A program made the translations under genes and the position numbers. 8,377 nucleotides of DNA from Paracoccaceae bacterium (lineage in GTDB: Bacteria > Pseudomonadota > Alphaproteobacteria > Rhodobacterales > Rhodobacteraceae), in contig SKWJ01000265.1 in assembly GCA_007128995.1 (NCBI GenBank), forward strand, positions 1 through 8,377, in the 5' to 3' direction. This document shows positions 1 through 7,175 of the stretch, one piece after another. Under the pieces are notes generated by a model, which was not told where the DNA came from, did no database searches, and was given only the letters and a program-made list of their open reading frames with translations. Position 1 is the first letter of the stretch, and each line of letters opens with the position of its first letter.

Positions 1-453
1 CGTGCGCCAGTGTCAGGTGTCGTCGTCGGTCTTGCGGTGCATAACCAAGGTGCTGTCGTGCAGCCGGGGGAGGTGCTGCTCAGCATCGTGCCGGAAGCGA
101 CGTCGCTTCTTGTTCATGCACGTGTTTCGCCAATGGATGTCGATCTCATTTCTGCAGGTCAGAGCGCACAAGTCATCCTTTCGGCCTTCAAGCAGAGCGA
201 AGTATCGCCATACACGGCCAAAGTGCTGCGGGTCTCTGCTGACCGTATCGAAGACGACCGGACCGGAGACACCTATTTCGAAACTGTTCTGCAATTCCAC
301 GAACCGGATCAGGATACCAGACCACTGTCTACCCTTCCGCTAATTCCAGGTATGCCGGTTGAGGTATTCATCAATACTGGTACGCGCAGTCCATTTGACT
401 ATCTCATGCAACCACTACGGGACAGCTTCCGTAGAGCCATGCGCGAAACCTAG
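1..453 (+). CDS. HlyD-family membrane fusion protein of a type I secretion system (C-terminal part, 5' truncated)
   Basis: The open frame runs from base 1 to a TAG at 451-453 and gives 150 residues with no start inside the window, so the gene begins upstream. The first residues, RAPVSGVVVGL, followed by GAVVQPGEVLLSIVP, are the second half of the biotinyl/lipoyl-like hairpin of HlyD/PrtE adaptors. A beta-barrel segment follows (VHARVSPMDVDLISAGQ, then LIPGMPVEVFINTGTRS). The tail FDYLMQPLRDSFRRAMRET matches the family's conserved ending, which is usually of the form YLxxPLxxxxxRAxRE. Members are periplasmic adaptors that link an inner-membrane ABC exporter to a TolC-like channel and secrete proteins such as RTX toxins or proteases. 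The ABC ATPase gene is probably just outside the window to the left; that is inference. No terminator was recognised after the stop. Confidence 0.9.
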   Translation, partial: RAPVSGVVVGLAVHNQGAVVQPGEVLLSIVPEATSLLVHARVSPMDVDLISAGQSAQVILSAFKQSEVSPYTAKVLRVSADRIEDDRTGDTYFETVLQFHEPDQDTRPLSTLPLIPGMPVEVFINTGTRSPFDYLMQPLRDSFRRAMRET

Positions 454-810
454 AAAGACTGGGGCTTAAAAAACGCGGCTTAATCCAGAATATCGGACTA
501 TTGAAGCAGACAATGCATCTGGTCAATCTGCCAAGATCGTCCCTGGTTTTTCCAGATGCCCTGCAGCTTCAGTGTCATCTGCTGTTCGAAGATGATCGCT
601 GACAGCATTCAGTTGCAAGCGGATTTTTTCTTGGGATGATGGTAGGGCGCGATGTAATCGAACACGTCTCGGCGGTCATCTTGTCTTCCTTGACAGTGCG
701 ATGCGCGTCATGGTTGTCAAGGTTGACCGCCGCGCCGCGCGTCAGGTGACCTGTTCGACGCAATCCAGCGGTGGCTGTTCCACTGCAATCGACAACCAAA
801 GCTACATGTT
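454..810. other. Gap between convergent genes, mostly IS remnant
   Basis: These 357 bases separate the convergent HlyD-type and hybrid-kinase genes. Bases 498 to about 707 hold the IS3-like transposase remnant listed separately. Bases 708-810 show no convincing gene. A - strand peptide frame there (VALVVDC...) faintly recalls the catalytic-core strand of IS3-type integrases, but in a different frame and too weakly to annotate. A short direct repeat, GGCTTAA, occurs twice around 464-482. I saw no GC-rich hairpin with a T-run that could terminate either gene. Confidence 0.5.
498..707 (-). pseudogene. IS3-family transposase C-terminal remnant
   Basis: On the - strand, one frame open from 707 reads QGRQDDRRDVFDYIAPYHHP, then KKKSACN, a TGA at 609-611, and then MLSAIIFEQQMTLKLQGIWK up to a TAG at 498-500. 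IS3-family (OrfB) transposases end with a segment of the type RADVFDYIexFYNpxRxHxxNGMLSPxxFE followed by a GVWKTRG-like tail, and this stretch follows that order. The stop falls where a conserved Gly is expected in N-G-M-L-S, so one base change (GGA to TGA) would explain it. The DDE catalytic core is missing upstream, and no terminal inverted repeats were identified. It is a dead, truncated scar that cannot transpose. It marks past insertion-sequence activity beside the secretion gene. The identification is by memory of the family motif only. Confidence 0.6.
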
Positions 811-3219
811 TCAAGACTTGGCCAAGCGGACAGCCTGCGCCAGTCTGGCCGAGGTGACGGGCTTGGACATTATCGCAGCGAAGCGAGATTTCGCCGCGTC
901 GTCCAGCATGTCGCTGCGCGCCGTCACAAGCACTGCCGGAACCGGCGGCGAGAGTGCGCCAGCATGGCGCGCCAGTGCCACACCGTCCATAGCCGGCATA
1001 TGCAGATCAGTCACGAGCACTGACCATGCATCTGGTGCCTCGGCAAGGACCTGTGCCGCCTCAACCGGGTCGGAAATGGCCACTGCGATGGCGCCCGCGG
1101 CTTCCAGCATGTCGGCCAGCACTTCGGCGACATCTGGCATGTCATCCACCACCAGCACCTGCATGCCCTCCAGCAGGCCGGCTGACCGGGCACCGACATT
1201 TGGCGATGCCTGATCGCTTTTCTTCAGGGCGCTTTGATCTGCCGGGGCGATACTCGGCCAGGCGAGGGTCATTGTCGTTCCTTCGCCCGGCGTGCTGTCG
1301 ACCCACATCGCCGCACGATTGGCCATCAGGATGGTTGAGACGATCAGCAGTCCAAGCCTTGTCCCCGCCTTGCCCTTGGTCGTGAAGTTGGGCCGGAACA
1401 TCCGCGCGCGCACCTCGTCGGTTATGCCGATGCCGGTGTCCTGGATCGTGAATAGCGTCATCGGGACTGACGCGTCCAAAACTGTGCCGGCATCGGGTGG
1501 GCGCCGGGGCGGGGTGCTCTCTGCTGGCAAGGCTTGGATACGCACCTTTGCCGGGGCGTCAGTTGTCCCGGCGTCGCAGGCATTGATGGCCAGATTGACC
1601 AGCACCTGCATGACCTCGGTCGGGTTAGCCCAGATCGGTGAAGGTTCATCTGCGAAATCGATGCCTATCTCATGCCGCGCAATTCGCCGCTGACCCAGAA
1701 GATCCACAGCATTCTGCATCAGCTTGCCAAGATCATGCGATCCGCGCGGAAGATCGGGGCGCACCAGCCCGCCCAGACCGGTGATAAGGTCGCGCGCCAT
1801 GCCGACGGTGCGGCGGATCCGGTCCAGCCCGCTGAGCAGAGCCGGCTGCTCGGCGGCCTGAAGTTCCAGCATCTCGGCTGTACCGGCGACCACTGCGATC
1901 AAGTTGTTGAGATCATGCGCCACCCCCCCGGCAATCTGTGCGACAGTGTCGCGCTGCTGGGCGCGCTGCATCTCTTCGCGCAGTTGCGCTTGCTCCTCCT
2001 GCGCTTGCGCGCGTGCGGCCATTTGTGGCGTGATATCGAAGCTGACACCTGAGAGTGCAACTGGCTGACCAAGGGCGTCGCGTTCGCTGACACCGGCATG
2101 AACCTGTAACCAAAGCCAGTCACCCCTGAGAGTCTGGCGGCGATAGGTCAGTATATTATTGTCGACCTCTCCCTTTTCCAGAGCAGTCACTGCGGCCTGA
2201 ACCGCTTTCCGATCATCCGGATGAACAGTATGTATCCAATCGTCGCTTCGCACATGGTCCACACCAGCTGCATGGCCCGCACGCTCTGCCCATCGGCCAT
2301 CGAATTCTGAACGGCGGGTCCGCAGATCACGCCGCCATGTAAAGGCGCGTGCCGCTTCGAGCACAGTCTGCAATTGCTTTTCTGTGCGCTTGAGCGCATC
2401 GATATCTACAAGAATACCTTCCCAGATCACGGAGCCGTCAGTCAATTCGCGTGGGACAGACTCTGCCCGAACCCATCGCGTCTGACCATGTGCAACGATC
2501 CTCGTTTCCCCCGAGAAAGGCGCGCGTCTGGCAAAGGCTTCGGCGTTACGTGCAATCCACTGCGGGCGGTCCTCCGGGTGGACCCCCGCGAAAACCTTCA
2601 TCGCATCGCCCTCGGCCTCTTCGCGGGTCATCTCCATCATGTTCAGGAATTGCGTGCTGAGAAAAGCGAACTCCGCCAGTTCCGCGCCGGGGTGCAGCAC
2701 CATCGTATAGGCACCGGCGGGCATGTTTTCAGTCAGCGCAAAGGCGGTCTTCTCATTCTGCCGCCTTTCGGCTTCCAGCGCCGCCTCTGCTGCGCGTGTC
2801 TGGGTCAGATCCTGAAAGGTGACAATTACCAGATCGCCGTGAAGTGCAAAACCAATCAGAACTTGGCGTTCCCGGCCATGCCCGTCGTGGAACCGGTATT
2901 CGCCCGGTGGCGCGACGATGCCAGTAGTCTGTCGCGCCCCGATTTCGGCCCACCAGCGGGTGAACACCTCTTGGCGGTAGTCTGGGTCCGGATATCCGCG
3001 CTCTGCCCAGACATTCAGGTTCGGAATATCCGCCAAGCTATAGCCGAAGCTTTGGGTAAAGCTGTCATTCAGAAAGCGAATCGCCGCCCCCTCGCCCAGT
3101 TCATGTACCGCAATCGGAACAGGCATGCCGCCCAGCAGCGTCCACAGATCGACATCATTCCCCAAGTCTGCCGAAGATTGAGACTTCTGAAAGGGGGAAT
3201 ATGGCGGTTGTTCTGACAT
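811..3219 (-). CDS. Soluble hybrid sensor histidine kinase with three PAS domains and a C-terminal receiver
   Basis: The protein has 802 residues and no membrane segment or signal peptide, so it is a cytoplasmic sensor. PAS-like domains lie at about 22-140, 157-277 and 285-400; the latter two carry the typical HPEDR and HPDDR turns. A Gln/Glu-rich helix at about 400-425 leads to the dimerisation/phosphotransfer H-box GGVAHDLNNLIAVV (phospho-His about 435), of the HPK4 type. The ATPase domain shows an N-box (NLAINACDAG, 542-551), a G1 box (DTGIGI, 594-599), an F-box (FRPNFTTKG) and a G2 box reading GTRLGL (619-624) where GTGLGL is usual. The receiver starts near 685 (VLVVDDMPD), with phospho-acceptor Asp738 in TDLHMP, Thr766 and Lys786. 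The kinase should autophosphorylate His435 and pass phosphate to Asp738; the final output is unknown because no separate regulator is nearby. The start follows only a weak GGAT site, 11 bases upstream. The gene encoding the repeat protein lies 225 bases upstream on the same strand. Confidence 0.92.
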   Translation of the reverse strand: MSEQPPYSPFQKSQSSADLGNDVDLWTLLGGMPVPIAVHELGEGAAIRFLNDSFTQSFGYSLADIPNLNVWAERGYPDPDYRQEVFTRWWAEIGARQTTGIVAPPGEYRFHDGHGRERQVLIGFALHGDLVIVTFQDLTQTRAAEAALEAERRQNEKTAFALTENMPAGAYTMVLHPGAELAEFAFLSTQFLNMMEMTREEAEGDAMKVFAGVHPEDRPQWIARNAEAFARRAPFSGETRIVAHGQTRWVRAESVPRELTDGSVIWEGILVDIDALKRTEKQLQTVLEAARAFTWRRDLRTRRSEFDGRWAERAGHAAGVDHVRSDDWIHTVHPDDRKAVQAAVTALEKGEVDNNILTYRRQTLRGDWLWLQVHAGVSERDALGQPVALSGVSFDITPQMAARAQAQEEQAQLREEMQRAQQRDTVAQIAGGVAHDLNNLIAVVAGTAEMLELQAAEQPALLSGLDRIRRTVGMARDLITGLGGLVRPDLPRGSHDLGKLMQNAVDLLGQRRIARHEIGIDFADEPSPIWANPTEVMQVLVNLAINACDAGTTDAPAKVRIQALPAESTPPRRPPDAGTVLDASVPMTLFTIQDTGIGITDEVRARMFRPNFTTKGKAGTRLGLLIVSTILMANRAAMWVDSTPGEGTTMTLAWPSIAPADQSALKKSDQASPNVGARSAGLLEGMQVLVVDDMPDVAEVLADMLEAAGAIAVAISDPVEAAQVLAEAPDAWSVLVTDLHMPAMDGVALARHAGALSPPVPAVLVTARSDMLDDAAKSRFAAIMSKPVTSARLAQAVRLAKS

Positions 3220-3444
3220 GATTTACGAATATCCAGTGACCAATGCGGCAAGTCTTATACGGCCAATACTCCTCTTGGACAGACCTATTCTCGAAAAAAC
3301 AGTCATACCCGGTGGTAAACCCGGAATCGCCTAGCTTACAGGCATGTTCCGCCTGAAAGTCAAATCAGGCCAGCCGCACCAGATCTTGACGCTGCGCCAT
3401 TCCTCTGAATGCGCGCGGCAGACAGCTTGGCCGTGCGACCTGCG
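3220..3444. other. Intergenic gap between repeat protein gene and hybrid kinase gene
   Basis: The 225 bases hold no credible gene. On the - strand there is a TATAAG hexamer around 3253-3258, about 35 bases upstream of the kinase start codon, which could be a -10 element, but no good -35 box lies at the right distance. A run of six A on the + strand (3294-3299) reads as T6 on the - strand. It lies downstream of the imperfect direct repeat ACCCGG/ACCCGG (about 3307-3323), not a proper hairpin, so I do not call a terminator. Whether the kinase is co-transcribed with the upstream gene cannot be decided from sequence. Confidence 0.35.
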
Positions 3445-5583
3445 CTATGACACCCTGTTCAGTGTCCGCGCGCCAGAGTCCAGCACTGACAGGAGCGGTT
3501 GCAAGATGCACGCATTTGCCACCTCAAGCTTGCCTGACTTGCCGGCTTCGAGCATCTTTTCCACAGTTTCATGAAACACCAAGAGGTGTTCAAGCGCTTC
3601 GCTCAGGTCTTGTAGGCTTGCTGTGAGCGATTCTGCCGCGAGATCGGATGCGAAGGCGATGAATCTGCAGCCAGCTGGTATCTTGTTAATACGTTCAACA
3701 ATTTCTGTCGTTTCGGCAAGGATTGTGCCTATGTCAATCTTCTCAATCGTGGCGCTTGCTTTTGCTGCGGCGATCGTTTCCAGCTTTTCCAGCACAGTCT
3801 CAAGCGTGCCACCTTCACCGCGGGTGAAATCGCCGAATTCGATTTCATGAATCGCGGCGCGCAATGTAACGTGGAACTCAGCCAAAGGTCCCAGCAAAGT
3901 CAGCATGGCCGCATAGTTTTCAAAACCCGCCCCTGCGTTCGCGGCCAAGTCACCAGCAAGTTCTGCGAAACTGTCTGGGGGAAATTGTTCCGCGCCCAAC
4001 AGTCTTTCAAGGTGATTGTGGGTCTTGATGAAACTAGCGATGCCGGTGTCGTGAGTTTTTACGTCTTCAGGCAGCGCCAATAGTGCCGCTGTCACGGCTT
4101 CGATGTGGCGCAGCACAAGCGCGCCGGCGTTCCCCGCCTCCGCGGCTGCGTGCGCTGTCTCGCGATAGGTCAGTAACCCGTTGAACAGTGCGAACATACA
4201 GGAGAAGCTCGTGATCTTCGTCGCATATAAGCCGAGGTCACTTTGAAGTGCCCTGAACTGTGGACGCGACAGCGCCCCGAACCGACGGATCACATCGTTG
4301 AAGCCGGCTGTCACCTCGCGTGCGACAATTGGCTGAGAATTGACAACCCGTCCGTCCAGCGCGGCGAGGGCGTCGCGCAGGCTTTCAAATTCTGCCACGC
4401 CCAGCGAGTTGCGCTGCCCTGCGGTGACTGCCGATTGGGTTACCTGACGCAGAGCAATCAGTTTTTCCAGCAGAGCAAGGCAGGACGCACAATTTTCATT
4501 CCCGGCATGTCTGGTGATGTTGGCTGCAATATCAGACACAAGGGCGCGCATACGGCCGGATGCCAATGTTTTCAGCGATGTGTCCATGGCAGAGAGGGCG
4601 TGGATTGCATCGGCACATTCCCGGCCGTCGATCGTGATGAACGGGATCTTCTCCTGCACGGACTGAAGTGTCAGAAGCGTCTTCTCCAATGCCGTTTGCG
4701 TAAACTGCGCCCCAGAGTTTTCGCGCGCAGACGCGATCACTGATTGAACTTCACGCCAAAAGGGGAACAGATTTTCGGCAACGCAGAAAAGACTGCCGTC
4801 ATAAAGACTGACAACGGCCCAACCTCCGTAAGGTGCGTTCCTCGCCAGATCATCTGCAGCGGCCTGAAATGCTGCGGGGTCCATATCCGCTAGATCTGCG
4901 ATCAGACCACTGAATCTAGCGACAGTCAGATCACCCAGATTGACATTCATGGATGCCAGCGTGTCACAGGCGATCGATACCTGTGTCGCCAAAGCCTCCA
5001 GATCTTTCTGATTTGCGGTGTGTACCAGTTTCTTACCTGCTTGCACGAACGCTATCGCTTGATGGAAGAAGCGTTTCGCAGCGCCGAAGTCTGCAAACCC
5101 CCTGTCCAGCGCAGCAACAAGAAACAGCTCCTGAAACGCATTGACACTGGCCATATCCCATGCCGCGATCGGCGCGAAATGTTCCGGAAAGATGATAGAG
5201 GCATCGATCAGCACCTCGGCCACTTCATCAAATTCCGCAGCACCGTTCAGTGCGTCCACCAGCTGGTCTTTGATCACTGACCGAGCGGCCCCCAACACAT
5301 GCTCAAGGGTCTGGCACGCTGCTCTGCCCTGCAAATCAGCCAGCACAGAGTCTTGCAATGTCTGCGAAAGGTTCACGAACCGAACGATTGCTTCATCCAG
5401 AGTTGCCGCCGGAATGGTGGCGTCTGTCTTGCCCTCTGTTGTCCGGGTCGAGAAGGCGACCTTCGACGCGACCACATCGTTTCGGGCAGACCAATCGGTA
5501 GGGCTGGTCGTGCACAAGCCGCCCTGCCGATGCCGCGACGCGTCGTCTTTCGGGTGAATGCGGTGGGGACCAATTTCAGCCAT
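3445..5583 (-). CDS. Unrecognised 712-residue all-helical protein made of about six 100-residue repeats
   Basis: I do not recognise the family. The start codon (ATG, 5581-5583) is supported by a GGAG five bases upstream, and the gene ends with TAG. There is no signal peptide or clear membrane span, so it is probably cytoplasmic. Residues 1-55 are polar and look disordered. The rest is rich in Ala, Leu and Glu and predicted helical. By eye it contains a recurring motif F-x-A-x-x-x-D-[LMI]-[AG] with its Asp at residues 143, 245, 351, 449, 545 and 647, that is every 96-106 residues. A second landmark, an aromatic (or Leu) plus His/Trp/Arg followed 10-11 residues later by Ala-Gly, comes 23-30 residues after that Asp (for example FHQAIAFVQAG, YRETAHAAAEAG, FHETVEKMLEAG). 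A shorter degenerate unit may precede them (LQDSVLADL, Asp83). One CxxC pair sits at residues 365-368. The hybrid-kinase gene lies 225 bases downstream on the same strand. No enzymatic motif was seen; a scaffold or binding role is only a guess. Confidence 0.85.
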   Translation of the reverse strand: MAEIGPHRIHPKDDASRHRQGGLCTTSPTDWSARNDVVASKVAFSTRTTEGKTDATIPAATLDEAIVRFVNLSQTLQDSVLADLQGRAACQTLEHVLGAARSVIKDQLVDALNGAAEFDEVAEVLIDASIIFPEHFAPIAAWDMASVNAFQELFLVAALDRGFADFGAAKRFFHQAIAFVQAGKKLVHTANQKDLEALATQVSIACDTLASMNVNLGDLTVARFSGLIADLADMDPAAFQAAADDLARNAPYGGWAVVSLYDGSLFCVAENLFPFWREVQSVIASARENSGAQFTQTALEKTLLTLQSVQEKIPFITIDGRECADAIHALSAMDTSLKTLASGRMRALVSDIAANITRHAGNENCASCLALLEKLIALRQVTQSAVTAGQRNSLGVAEFESLRDALAALDGRVVNSQPIVAREVTAGFNDVIRRFGALSRPQFRALQSDLGLYATKITSFSCMFALFNGLLTYRETAHAAAEAGNAGALVLRHIEAVTAALLALPEDVKTHDTGIASFIKTHNHLERLLGAEQFPPDSFAELAGDLAANAGAGFENYAAMLTLLGPLAEFHVTLRAAIHEIEFGDFTRGEGGTLETVLEKLETIAAAKASATIEKIDIGTILAETTEIVERINKIPAGCRFIAFASDLAAESLTASLQDLSEALEHLLVFHETVEKMLEAGKSGKLEVANACILQPLLSVLDSGARTLNRVS

Positions 5584-5588
5584 GCCAA

Positions 5589-5592
5589 CTCC
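5589..5592 (-). promoter_or_regulatory. Ribosome binding site of the repeat-protein gene
   Basis: On the - strand the sequence TGGAGTTGGC directly precedes the ATG at 5583-5581, placing a GGAG core five bases before the start codon. This is good Shine-Dalgarno spacing and decides the start of the 712-residue protein. Confidence 0.6.
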
Positions 5593-5657
5593 ATTTCAGT
5601 TCGGCTTCGGCCAGAATCGCTGACAAAAAGGCCCAAACTCAGAACAGTAACCCTGGG

Positions 5658-5684
5658 TTGTATAAAGGGTCTTACAACATACAA
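5658..5684. promoter_or_regulatory. Inverted repeat TTGTAT...ATACAA, possible operator
   Basis: TTGTAT at 5658-5663 and its exact complement ATACAA at 5679-5684 are separated by 15 bases, with a further TTACAA at 5672-5677 in between. The pair lies 75-101 bases upstream of the start of the repeat-protein gene, where promoter or operator elements would be expected. GntR-family regulators of the FCD type often bind TTGTATACAA-like palindromes, but there the half-sites abut; here they are 15 bases apart, so the assignment is a guess. Confidence 0.3.
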
Positions 5685-5698
5685 AGCGCTGCAGCGCT
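5685..5698. repeat. 14-bp perfect palindrome
   Basis: AGCGCTGCAGCGCT is its own reverse complement and directly abuts the TTGTAT/ATACAA inverted repeat. On the + strand it is followed six bases later by T6 (5705-5710), which superficially resembles a terminator, but there is no + strand gene to its left for it to end. On the - strand no T-run follows. A protein-binding site is as likely as a terminator. Confidence 0.4.
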
Positions 5699-5928
5699 CA
5701 GGCGTTTTTTGTAGCTTGAATTTCACTCCCAAAAAATGTCGCAAAAGCTGACATAATCAGTCATTGGATAGAATGTTCTCTCAAAAGATAGCGCCGGTTC
5801 CCTCTGAATATGTCTCTCACACCGTGCCGGGACTATGGGATGCCTCTGCCTTGACGTGCACGAAGGCCGCATGCCCCTTCCTTGAATCAGCGAACGAAAG
5901 CTATGCGCGCCGATTGTGATCTGTCATG

Positions 5929-7146
5929 TTAAACCGTGTCGCCGCGTTGGCCGTAACTTGCAACCAGCGCATGTTCTATCCCCCGGATCTCTGCCATGCC
6001 GCGCAATCTGCCGATGGCCGGATAGCCAGGGCGATAGCCCTGCCTGAGATCGCTTAGCAGCGCATGGCCATGGTCCGGGCGGAAGGGCAGGGTGCGGCCG
6101 CTGGTCTGCTCCAGCTTCACAATAATTGAAACGAGTCGCGCCATATCGGCATCGCCTTCAAGATGCGCGGCCTCTTCGAAGCTCTCGCCAGCGATCGCAT
6201 CGACTTGCGCTGTATCTTCTGGTGACAGCCTGTCGCGCCGTGTGTTGCGCAGATGCAGGAAATGCACACGCGGGCCAAATTCCTGCAGCATGGCGGGCAG
6301 GTCATTATCGGTCCGCACCCCAAGCGAGCCGACACAGAATGTCAGGCCATTCGCCGGATGGTCCTGCATGGCACAGATTTTGCGCAGATCCTGCGCGGTT
6401 GAAACCACCCGTGGCAGGCCGAAAATCGGGCGCGGCGGATCATCCGGGTGCAGGGCCAGCTTCACACCAAGGGGGGCGAGTTGCGGCAGCACCCGCGCCA
6501 GAAATTGCGCGAGGTTGCGCCGCAACCCATCGGCGCCCAGCCCGTCATAGCGGGCGATCTGGGCGCGAAAGCCTTCCAGCGAATAGCTTTCTTCCGATCC
6601 TGGCAACCCTGCAAGGATCGTGTTGATCAACGCGGCGCGCTCGGTGTCATCAAGGCTTCGGGCGCGGATATCGGCGCGGTCCAGCAGCGCCGGGCCATAG
6701 GCAAGACGCGCGTTCGGGCGTTGCAGGATATGCAGGTCAAAGGCGGCCAGATCGACACGGTCAAAGCGCAGACATTCCGCACCATCGGCCAGGCGATGGC
6801 GCAGCCGGGTGCGGGTCCAGTCAAGGATCGGCATAAAATTGTAGCAGATCGTCGTGATCCCGTGCTGCGCAAGGTTGCGCGCGGATTGCGCCCAGGCATC
6901 TGCGAGATCCTCCCAACCGTCACTGCCCAGCTTGATCGCTTCGGGCACAGCGATGCTTTCGACAACGGACCAGCGCAACCCGGCATCCTCGATCAGGGAT
7001 TTGCGCTGGACGATGTCCTCGAGCGGCCAGACCGTGCCATTGGGCACATGATGCAGGGCCGAAACAATGCCCGCCGCGCCCGCCTGTCGCGCGTCGGCAA
7101 GGGAAACCGGGTCTTCAGGGCCGAACCAGCGCCATGTATAGTGCAT
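5929..7146 (-). CDS. uxuA: Mannonate dehydratase
   Basis: The 405-residue product matches UxuA throughout: WRWFGPEDPVSLADARQAG at the start, ALHHVPNGTVW (30-40), VVESIAVPE, TTICYNFMPILDWTRT (98-113), KLALHPDDPP (229-238), LTFCVGSLGVRTDND (268-282), HFLHLRN (295-301), FRPDHGH (355-361) and GYPAIGRLRG near the end. The length is close to that of E. coli UxuA (394). The enzyme dehydrates D-mannonate to 2-keto-3-deoxygluconate in hexuronate (glucuronate) breakdown, in the cytoplasm, using a divalent metal. By analogy with known structures the metal ligands should be His233, Cys271, His298 and Asp358, and all are present. The coding frame has no damage. The start ATG has a weak GGAA upstream. The gene lies 29 bases behind the truncated GntR regulator, on the same strand, so the two probably formed one operon. 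No uxuB or uxaC lies in the window. Confidence 0.96.
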   Translation of the reverse strand: MHYTWRWFGPEDPVSLADARQAGAAGIVSALHHVPNGTVWPLEDIVQRKSLIEDAGLRWSVVESIAVPEAIKLGSDGWEDLADAWAQSARNLAQHGITTICYNFMPILDWTRTRLRHRLADGAECLRFDRVDLAAFDLHILQRPNARLAYGPALLDRADIRARSLDDTERAALINTILAGLPGSEESYSLEGFRAQIARYDGLGADGLRRNLAQFLARVLPQLAPLGVKLALHPDDPPRPIFGLPRVVSTAQDLRKICAMQDHPANGLTFCVGSLGVRTDNDLPAMLQEFGPRVHFLHLRNTRRDRLSPEDTAQVDAIAGESFEEAAHLEGDADMARLVSIIVKLEQTSGRTLPFRPDHGHALLSDLRQGYRPGYPAIGRLRGMAEIRGIEHALVASYGQRGDTV

Positions 7147-7175
7147 TTTATGAGTTTCCGTCTGCTGCAGGAAGG

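Larger units (their letters stand above)
5584..5928. other. 345-base intergenic region with inverted repeats
   Basis: This region lies upstream of the repeat-protein gene and downstream of uxuA, both on the - strand. Its central part (about 5640-5760) is AT-richer than its surroundings and carries an inverted repeat and a palindrome, listed separately. A - strand frame of about 50 codons starts at 5873 after a GGAAGGGG stretch but has no recognisable content. No clear factor-independent terminator for uxuA was found, so read-through into the repeat-protein gene cannot be excluded. Confidence 0.4.

Noticed and set aside
575..814. 79-codon - strand frame as a small gene
   Set aside because: Its second half overlaps the transposase remnant in the wrong frame, and its start overlaps the end of the kinase gene; only a faint integrase-like stretch (VALVVDC) was seen.
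701..3216. Long + strand frames opposite the hybrid kinase, including 2374-3216 (280 codons)
   Set aside because: They lie antisense to a kinase with complete domain motifs, show no recognisable domains and are rich in Arg, Pro, Cys and His as expected for shadow frames in GC-rich DNA.
3344..3574. 76-codon + strand frame starting in the kinase/repeat-protein gap
   Set aside because: More than half of it is antisense to the repeat-protein gene, and no ribosome site or domain supports it.
5685..5710. Palindrome plus T6 as a factor-independent terminator
   Set aside because: It would point along the + strand, where no gene precedes it; the T-run is also six bases away from the stem.
5373..5744. 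- strand frame with a TTG start upstream of the repeat-protein gene
   Set aside because: It overlaps the N-terminal coding part of the 712-residue protein in another frame, has no good ribosome site and no recognisable content.
5724..5873. Small - strand frame of about 50 codons after a GGAAGGGG stretch
   Set aside because: The purine stretch is too close to the ATG, the peptide is not recognisable, and no comparative evidence supports it.
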